Origin: DASZZV01 sp035544835
GTDB taxonomy: Bacteria; Acidobacteriota; Thermoanaerobaculia; Gp7-AA8
Direction: 5' to 3'
NCBI GenBank assembly: GCA_035544835.1
Contig: DASZZV010000346.1
Location: 1-18,568, forward strand
DNA length: 18,568 nucleotides
A program made the position numbers and the translations under genes. Shown here piece by piece: positions 13,078 to 18,568 of the stretch. The stretch's first letter is position 1, and each line of letters opens with the position of its first letter. The notes beneath the pieces are model-generated. The model saw only the letters and a program-made list of their open reading frames with translations. It was not told the DNA's origin and searched no databases.

Positions 13078-16000
13078 AAATTCTTTCCCGGGCCTGTCTC
13101 GGTGCCGCGATTGTGCTGCTCGGCTTCGTCGCCGCTTCGTCGTTGAGCGTTGGCTACCTGCCGGCGGGCCGCAGCGCCGAGATGCGCGTGGGACTTTCTC
13201 TGTCCGAACTAGGTGCTACCGATCCGGGAGAGCTGGCCCGTACGTGGGTCGTCGATCTCGAGTCGTCGATTCGCGCCCTCGGCGACGTGAAAGGGATTCG
13301 CGGCCGGGTCGGCTCTTCCGATGCCGAACTAACTGTCCGATTCATGCCCGGCGCGGATGTTCCATCCAAAGCGGCCCGGTTTCTCGCGGATGTTGCGGCG
13401 TTACGCAGACGATTGCCGGCCGGGTCGTCACTTGATGTCTGGAGTGCCTCGGAGAACAGAACCACCTCGCCAGGATTCGCGATTGCCATCGAAGGGTCGG
13501 AAGCGTTCGCCACGGCGGAGACATTCGCCGAGGCCTTGCGCCGGTTGAGCGACGTTAGAAGCGTGCATGTGATCGGAGGGCGTACTCGAGAGACTCGGGT
13601 AAGGGTGGCCACTGCCGGCGAAGTCGATCTCACAACTCGCGTGACGAAAACGATCGAGGACTCCCTCAGGGCATCAGGCCTCGGTATGGTTCGGGCCCTT
13701 GGGCGGGAGCGCCGGTTGGTCGCAAATCCGACACCGATCTCCAACCTTCGAAACATTCCCATCGCCATTGGCGGAACGATTGTGCCGCTTACCTCGGTGG
13801 CGGATATTCAGGAGGGATTCGAGGAGCCCTTCTCAGCCGCGAGGTTCAACGGATCGCCCGGAGTCGCCCTGGTCGTCTATCGCGAGGCCACAGCGCCCCT
13901 GCTTCGTTTCGACCGCGAGGTTCGTCTGTGCCTGACGCGAACGTCAGCCAATTTTCCTTCAGCGAACTACGAGATCTTTCTGCGTGAAGCGGAGCCGCTC
14001 GTGGTCCTGCTTCGCCGGGCCCTCGCCGCAGTCCTTTTGTGTGCAATGGTGCTGGCAATCGCTGGAGCCCTGTTTTCCGGACTTCGTGGCGCGCTCGGTG
14101 CCGCCTTCCTGGTGCCCCTCGCCCTGGCCGTCGACGCCTGCCTCCTCCTGGTTCTGGGATTCGACGTCAACGTGTTGACGATCTTGGCTCTCGGAATCGG
14201 GACTGCTGTCGCTCTCCCGCTCTGCATACTGCGAATGTTCTCCAGGGACAGAGACAACCCGCCCAATCTCGCGGTGCTCTGGACGGCCAGTCTGCTGCTG
14301 CCGGTTGGAGTGGCACTGGCGGCGACGCAGACTTCGAACCGATTGATGGAACCGGCGTCGGCGTTTGTCTGCGCCGTTGCAGGCGCGATCGTGGCCGCGC
14401 TCATTCTGCCCCGCACTCACCGGCAACGACAGTTCAAGGTGTCACGGCGTCTTGCCGGCATCCTTCGCCAATCACCCACCCTGCTGCTCTTCAGTCTCAC
14501 GGCCGTCTATATCTTTCTCACTCTCTTCGGAGAAGCGTTGATTCCGCGGGTGAGCACGGCATCCGTGCAGGGAGCAGATCTCATCATCCAGATGTCACTT
14601 CCCGAGGGGACTACCCTGGCCCAGACGGCCTCATTTGCGGCCCAGGCCGAAAAGGCTGCTAAAAAAGGCGAGTCCGTGCGACGGTTCTGGAGCTGGATCA
14701 ATCCCGGAAGTGCGACCACGTTTCTCGAGCTGCTCCCCTCGGCGAGAGGGCAAGAGGAGGTCGAGACTCTCAAGCAGCGCCTTTACACCGATATCCCCAT
14801 CGCTTCCGGGTCGATCCTCATCACCGATCCCACGTCGCCGTCTGCAGAGGGAACGATCCAGTCCGATGATGCGATGGAAGAGAGGGCCCGCGCGGATCGT
14901 GATGGGGGGCAGTACCGGATGGTCCTTCGCGCGTCAGAGCTCGGGGCGCTTCGCTCCGCGCTGGAGAGGATCCGTGACCGCATCGTTGCGGCAGGGATCG
15001 GATCACGGGCGATCCGCGCGGAGTGGGGAGCAGCGTCAATTCACGAAGAATTACGTCCACGCTCTGGCGTTGCGCCCGCGGAGCTCGGGCGTGTCGCCAG
15101 GATCGTCCGTGAACGGACGCTCTACCCATCCCCCATCAGCCTCCCCGACCGCAACCACGTTCTCCGGGTTTTCTCCCCCGGGTCGCCGGTAAGGCGCGAC
15201 GCGATTCCGCAGCAGCAGGACCTTCTGGATCGACCACTCAGAGATGCCGAAGGAACCATGGTGATCCGCAGGTACGCCGACATCCGGGAGCGGCTGGTGA
15301 CATCGTCGATCTCGCGGGAGGCGGGACAGTTCGTGCTCCCTGTCGACGTCGGGATTCCGGGGGCGAGACCGGAAGATCGGCGGGAGAAACGAAAGGAGCT
15401 CGATCGCGCGCTTTCGGTTCTTCCGATCCCGCCGGAATGCAGGCTGGAGCGCCCGTCTCTTTCCGTGCTGAGTATTTCCTCGGAGCGACTGCGGATGATC
15501 TCGCTCGCGGGTGGCGTCCTGGCACTACTCTACGCGCTCTCCACCGTTTGTCTCGATTCGTTTGCGCTGGCGGCCCTGGCTTTGATTCCGACGCTCGTGG
15601 CCCTCGCGGCGGCATCACCGCTCCTGGCCAGCTCCCGCTCGGGCCTCGACGAACTGGCGCTGCTCGGGCTCGGAGCCGTCCTCAGTGGGGCGCTGGCGAT
15701 CTCTCTCCATCTTCTGGGCGCCTTGCGTCGCACACCGGACCCTGCCGGCGTCTATAGGCTCTTTCGCCATGCCGTGCCGGTCCTGATCGCTTCATCGATC
15801 CCGGTCGCTGCGATCCTCATGGCCATCGGCGGAGGCCTCGACGCAGAAAAGAACGCCTGGGCACCCGCTCTCCAGGTGAGCGCGCTGGCCATGGCGATGG
15901 ACGTTTCTGCTTCATCGCTCATTCTTCCCGCTGCTGCGCTGTCGATTCTCGAGCTCCGCCGCCGCCGCTCTCCCGCCGCCCGCGGACTGGCTCATCCGCC

Positions 16001-16946
16001 CGCCTGGGATTCCCCCGGTCCGATCGTCCTGACGGTCAGGAGCCTGAGCAAGACCTACAGGAATGGCTTCAAGGCATTGAAAGACGTTTCCTTCGAGCTT
16101 CGTCCCGGCATCATTGGATTGTTAGGGCCGAATGGTGCCGGCAAGACGACCCTGTTGCGTCTGCTGACCGGTCTGCTGCTTCCGACGCGCGGGCAGATTC
16201 TGTATCGAGGCGTCGCAGTAGTTCCCGAGAACCTCGCCAGATTCCGCCATCACATCGGCTTTCTGCCCCAGGAGCTCAACGCCTATCCCGGCTTCACCGC
16301 CGAGCAGTTTCTCGACTTCTGGGCTATGGAGCGGGGAGTGCGCGATCGTAAACAGAGGGACGAAGAGGTCGACCTGCTTCTCACCGCGGTCGGTCTGGAC
16401 TCGGATCGAGGGCGGAGAGTTCGCGACTTCTCCGGCGGCATGCGGCAGCGCATCGGGATCGCCCGGGCCTTGATCGGCTCGCCGCCGGTTCTCATCGTAG
16501 ACGAGCCGACCACCGGGCTCGACATCGAAGGGCGATCCCGGTTCCGCTCCATCATGTTGTCGATCGCCGTTCATCGCATCGTGATTCTGTCGACTCACAT
16601 CGCCGGAGATGTCGAAGCCACGTCATCGCGCCTGCTGCTCGTGCATCGTGGACAACTGCGTTTCGATGGTCCGCCGGAAGCACTGATCAGCCGGGCTCGC
16701 AGCCGGGTCTTCGAGATGGTCGTTCCCGAGGGAGAGGTTCGGGAGTTGGGACGCCAGTTCCGGATCACGACGCGGGTTCGCGTTCTGGATGGCATTCGCG
16801 TTCGCGGAGTCGCCCGGCATGGCCAGACTCTTCCCGGTCCCGAGTCCGAGCCATCCCTCGAGGAGGCCTACCTCACGGAAATCGATCGAGGAGAAACCCT
16901 CGGGCGCAGCAGATTCGACTTTCTGAAGGGAAGCGAAAGCGCGTGA
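13074..16946 (+). CDS. RND permease fused in frame to a complete ABC ATPase
   Basis: This is one uninterrupted 1290-codon frame. Residues 1 to about 950 follow the RND plan: TM1 at 8-28, a porter domain to about 305, a TM2-6 block at about 309-450, TM7 at 466-488, a second porter domain to about 800, and TM8-12 to about 950. In TM4 the partner pump has GLLVDN; this protein reads GTAVAL, with A380 and L381 in place of the Asp-Asn pair, so proton coupling through TM4 appears lost. A basic linker (about 951-982) leads to an intact ABC cassette: Walker A GPNGAGKTT at 1018-1026, signature SGGMR at 1120-1124, Walker B ending DE from D1143, switch His 1175, and a tail ending LEEAYLTEI. RND C-termini are cytoplasmic, so the topology suits an ATPase. 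The GTG start overlaps the upstream pump gene by 4 bp. Confidence 0.87.
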   Translation: MKILSRACLGAAIVLLGFVAASSLSVGYLPAGRSAEMRVGLSLSELGATDPGELARTWVVDLESSIRALGDVKGIRGRVGSSDAELTVRFMPGADVPSKAARFLADVAALRRRLPAGSSLDVWSASENRTTSPGFAIAIEGSEAFATAETFAEALRRLSDVRSVHVIGGRTRETRVRVATAGEVDLTTRVTKTIEDSLRASGLGMVRALGRERRLVANPTPISNLRNIPIAIGGTIVPLTSVADIQEGFEEPFSAARFNGSPGVALVVYREATAPLLRFDREVRLCLTRTSANFPSANYEIFLREAEPLVVLLRRALAAVLLCAMVLAIAGALFSGLRGALGAAFLVPLALAVDACLLLVLGFDVNVLTILALGIGTAVALPLCILRMFSRDRDNPPNLAVLWTASLLLPVGVALAATQTSNRLMEPASAFVCAVAGAIVAALILPRTHRQRQFKVSRRLAGILRQSPTLLLFSLTAVYIFLTLFGEALIPRVSTASVQGADLIIQMSLPEGTTLAQTASFAAQAEKAAKKGESVRRFWSWINPGSATTFLELLPSARGQEEVETLKQRLYTDIPIASGSILITDPTSPSAEGTIQSDDAMEERARADRDGGQYRMVLRASELGALRSALERIRDRIVAAGIGSRAIRAEWGAASIHEELRPRSGVAPAELGRVARIVRERTLYPSPISLPDRNHVLRVFSPGSPVRRDAIPQQQDLLDRPLRDAEGTMVIRRYADIRERLVTSSISREAGQFVLPVDVGIPGARPEDRREKRKELDRALSVLPIPPECRLERPSLSVLSISSERLRMISLAGGVLALLYALSTVCLDSFALAALALIPTLVALAAASPLLASSRSGLDELALLGLGAVLSGALAISLHLLGALRRTPDPAGVYRLFRHAVPVLIASSIPVAAILMAIGGGLDAEKNAWAPALQVSALAMAMDVSASSLILPAAALSILELRRRRSPAARGLAHPPAWDSPGPIVLTVRSLSKTYRNGFKALKDVSFELRPGIIGLLGPNGAGKTTLLRLLTGLLLPTRGQILYRGVAVVPENLARFRHHIGFLPQELNAYPGFTAEQFLDFWAMERGVRDRKQRDEEVDLLLTAVGLDSDRGRRVRDFSGGMRQRIGIARALIGSPPVLIVDEPTTGLDIEGRSRFRSIMLSIAVHRIVILSTHIAGDVEATSSRLLLVHRGQLRFDGPPEALISRARSRVFEMVVPEGEVRELGRQFRITTRVRVLDGIRVRGVARHGQTLPGPESEPSLEEAYLTEIDRGETLGRSRFDFLKGSESA

Positions 16947-16983
16947 GCCAGTCTGGTCTGCCCGGTTGGAATCGAGGATAATT

Positions 16984-17009
16984 CGGATGCGGTCGCCTGC
17001 GTCCGCAGG
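16984..17009 (+). terminator. Weak stem-loops after the RND-ABC gene
   Basis: Two mutually exclusive small hairpins lie 38-63 bp past the stop codon. CGGATGC pairs with GCGTCCG (one G-T pair, 8-nt loop), and CCTGC-GTCC-GCAGG forms a perfect 5-bp stem. No T-run follows. This is the only terminator-like structure found between the convergent gene sets; nothing else is recognisable in 16947-17114. Confidence 0.25.
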
Positions 17010-17114
17010 TAGCAAGCTTCCCAGATCTGGCAAAGCAACGTAATTCGGCTCTTCGGGAAAGTCATGGCTTGAATAGCAGGCGTAGTCCGGGTTACGGGCG
17101 CTATGACCCTGAGC

Positions 17115-17981
17115 TCACTTGTAGCCAACCTCGCTGAACACTGACGGCTTCAAGTACATCTTCGCTTCGCTGTAGGGAATGTCAGCTTCGACTCGCCACC
17201 ATCTTGTCCCGAAGGTCATTACGAGTGCGCGATCCGTAAATCGAAAACTCTGAAAGGCCTGACGCACAACTTCGAGTGGAAGTCCGCCACGCTTTGCGGC
17301 TCCACTTTCCTCATACTTCTTGATGTATACCGTCATCGCTCTCTCGGTGGCCACATCCCAAAACTTCTGCCGACTCTCCGCTGGGACAACGAGCACGTCA
17401 TCGATCTTCAGCGAAGCAGCGTGCTCGTCCCGAATCAGAATATTTACCGCGAACGGCCAGACGGAAATATCACCTTGGGCGATGCAATCGATGCTCACAA
17501 ACGACTGGCCCGCGAGCGAGACCCCACACTCGGCTGAGAACCTTTTTTGATGGGATTTGCCCACATGTGTACAGCCAGCGTCGGCACGTAAGCGTTCGTC
17601 GTACCGGATCTCATGCTTCGCCTGTTTCAAAACAACGCGATTTACTTCTCTGCTGACACCTTGCCTCCCAACGAAAGCGAACTCAGGTACCGCCACCTCA
17701 TAACGTTGGGGTTCTGCCCAGCAGTCGTCTTCATGACCTTCCTCAAGACGCCATGGGCCAGCAATTACGTCTTTGCTGAAGTGCCTCGTCCGCCAGTGAA
17801 TCCGGTCCCCTTCCGCGAACAGCTGGGCGGTAATTAGAACCTGCACGACGACTAGCAGTCTCGGAATGAGCGTCGAGGAAAAAATCACTCTCTGTTTCGT
17901 ATCGCGTTGCATCGTGGGAGCTCTCAGGAGCCCCTCATTGTGGCGCAGAGCCGCGATCAGTGAATCATTCACCTTGCTCAT
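17115..17981 (-). CDS. Hypothetical exported protein with DUF3298/RsiV-like C-terminus
   Basis: The open frame is up to 288 residues. A likelier start is the ATG at 17910-17912 (Met24), which is followed by a basic stretch and a hydrophobic run (IPRLLVVVQVLITAQLF) resembling a signal peptide. The C-terminal half has the pattern of DUF3298, the extracytoplasmic domain of RsiV-type proteins: QSFVSIDCIAQGD, then an LKIDDVL segment, a helix, FRFTDRALVM, and finally VEADIPYSEAKMYLKP, matching the family's final 'v.ipy.el..yl'. The assignment is by eye. No partner sigma factor is in the window, so an anti-sigma role is not claimed. GC is lower than in the transporter operon (about 53% in a counted 60-bp sample). 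The longest frame overlaps the upstream minus-strand gene by 17 bp. Confidence 0.6.
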   Translation of the reverse strand: MSKVNDSLIAALRHNEGLLRAPTMQRDTKQRVIFSSTLIPRLLVVVQVLITAQLFAEGDRIHWRTRHFSKDVIAGPWRLEEGHEDDCWAEPQRYEVAVPEFAFVGRQGVSREVNRVVLKQAKHEIRYDERLRADAGCTHVGKSHQKRFSAECGVSLAGQSFVSIDCIAQGDISVWPFAVNILIRDEHAASLKIDDVLVVPAESRQKFWDVATERAMTVYIKKYEESGAAKRGGLPLEVVRQAFQSFRFTDRALVMTFGTRWWRVEADIPYSEAKMYLKPSVFSEVGYK

Positions 17982-18255
17982 AAAAGAGGAACCTCTCGAT
18001 CACGTTCCAATCACCTGCGGATTTCCTGAGACGGTAGGCCGCCTCCGACTGGCTCAGACAATCCTCGGAACTGACGTAGATCAGCGCGGTCGAGCGGTCA
18101 GTGGAGAATGCAGGAAGCGTGACCCTGTAGATGGCCTCGTAGTGATAGACGAGATACCCGCCAAGGGGATCACACTTCGATAATTTCTTCACCGCTTTCG
18201 CTTGAACAAACCGAAGCCATCTTCCACGCTGTCCGACCAGTTCGCGTTCCTCCAT
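17965..18255 (-). CDS. Small hypothetical protein
   Basis: This 96-residue frame starts at the ATG at 18253-18255, with GGAAGCGAG just upstream. The frame stays open further upstream to 18540, but that part is Arg/Pro-rich and lies antisense to a better-looking plus-strand coding stretch, so the shorter start was chosen. The C-terminal half, YRVTLPAFSTDRSTALIYVS followed by YRLRKSAGDWNVIERF, has the strand pattern of small secreted or cytoplasmic proteins often left as hypothetical in environmental bacteria. No signal peptide or catalytic motif is visible, and the N-terminus could be truncated relative to homologues. It is probably co-transcribed with the downstream DUF3298-like gene. Confidence 0.5.
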   Translation of the reverse strand: MEERELVGQRGRWLRFVQAKAVKKLSKCDPLGGYLVYHYEAIYRVTLPAFSTDRSTALIYVSSEDCLSQSEAAYRLRKSAGDWNVIERFLFYEQGE

Positions 18256-18275
18256 GGCTCGCTTCCGAGAACTAG

Positions 18276-18515
18276 CCTTTAGGGACGGAGCTTCGGATTT
18301 CGGCAAGCGGCCATGGACGTTACCGATCGCGCTCGCTTTCGGGCGAACGAATTCAGGTCTTTGAAAAGGAATTCGAGGTCGAAATCCGAGTGGGAGTGGG
18401 TCGCGAGAGTCTGATGATTGCTTCGGCCGGGCTGATCCGCGCGGCCGAGCAGGAGATCGCGCGACGCCCTGAGCTCCAACGACGCCTCGGTATCGTCTAC
18501 GCCTCACTCGCATAG
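18276..18515 (+). pseudogene. Start-less coding fragment, possibly frameshifted
   Basis: The frame from 18276 to the TAG at 18513-18515 lacks any in-frame ATG, but its later part reads like real protein: VFEKEFEVEIRVGVGRESLM followed by IRAAEQEIARRPELQRRLG, with GC-rich third positions. An ATG at 18313 in another frame begins MDVTDRARFRANEF and then runs into this stretch if one frameshift is allowed near 18345-18360. This suggests a decayed small gene, or a gene with a non-standard start. The family is not recognised. Nothing further is identifiable from 18516 to the window end. Confidence 0.35.
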
Positions 18516-18568
18516 CTGCGAGCACGCAAAAACGGCTCACGATGGATCCATCGCCTCTGGCGGAATGG

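Noticed and set aside
16010..16946. MacB-type ABC exporter as an explanation for the ABC domain with an adaptor
   Set aside because: MacB has its ATPase at the N-terminus followed by four helices and a MacB periplasmic domain. Here the ATPase is C-terminal to a 12-helix RND layout.
17613..17837. 74-codon plus-strand frame opposite the DUF3298-like gene
   Set aside because: No ribosome-binding site or family pattern, and it is antisense to a frame with recognisable domain-like text.

Overview
The window looks like chromosomal DNA from a GC-rich (roughly 60% by eye) diderm bacterium. A lipoprotein-type membrane fusion protein and RND pumps imply an outer membrane. The gene style (ABC-2 permease fused to an M1-peptidase-like domain, NatAB-type exporter, hexamer and heptamer intergenic repeats) would fit Acidobacteriota or a related phylum. 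That placement is an impression and was not tested.

Region 1 (about 1-1300, minus strand) is a stable-RNA and tRNA-editing cluster. In transcription order it reads tRNA-Arg(ACG), tadA, tRNA-Ser(CGA), tRNA-Ser(GGA) and the small SRP RNA (ffs). TadA converts A34 to inosine in tRNA-Arg(ACG), so enzyme and substrate genes are adjacent and probably share a transcript. A long heptamer-built hairpin separates the two tRNA-Ser genes, and short degenerate repeats lie downstream of ffs.

Region 2 (1348-4408, plus strand) holds a NatA/NatB-like ABC-2 exporter pair with a 4-bp overlap, a stem-loop, and a small methyltransferase carrying two predicted N-terminal membrane helices.

Region 3 (4457-16946, plus strand) is the notable part: a tightly packed six-gene operon that mixes two transporter superfamilies. 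It encodes an ABC ATPase, a 912-residue ABC-2 permease with a periplasmic M1-aminopeptidase-like domain whose zinc ligands are all replaced, a second short ABC-2 permease, a lipoprotein membrane fusion protein, a conventional RND pump subunit, and a 1290-residue protein. In that last protein a degenerate RND permease is fused in frame to a complete ABC ATPase. The fused RND half has lost the TM4 acidic residue used for proton coupling. Its ABC cassette closely resembles the stand-alone ATPase of the same operon. My model (inference) is one envelope-spanning machine: a heteromeric RND assembly plus fusion protein, tethered through the fused nucleotide-binding domain to a heterodimeric ABC-2 transporter, so that ATP hydrolysis and proton motive force act on the same complex. 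Its substrate cannot be read from the sequence, and no outer-membrane channel gene is in the window.

Region 4 (16947-18568) is accessory sequence with somewhat lower GC. It has two overlapping minus-strand hypothetical genes, one with a DUF3298/RsiV-like C-terminus, and a start-less, possibly frameshifted plus-strand coding fragment at the right edge.
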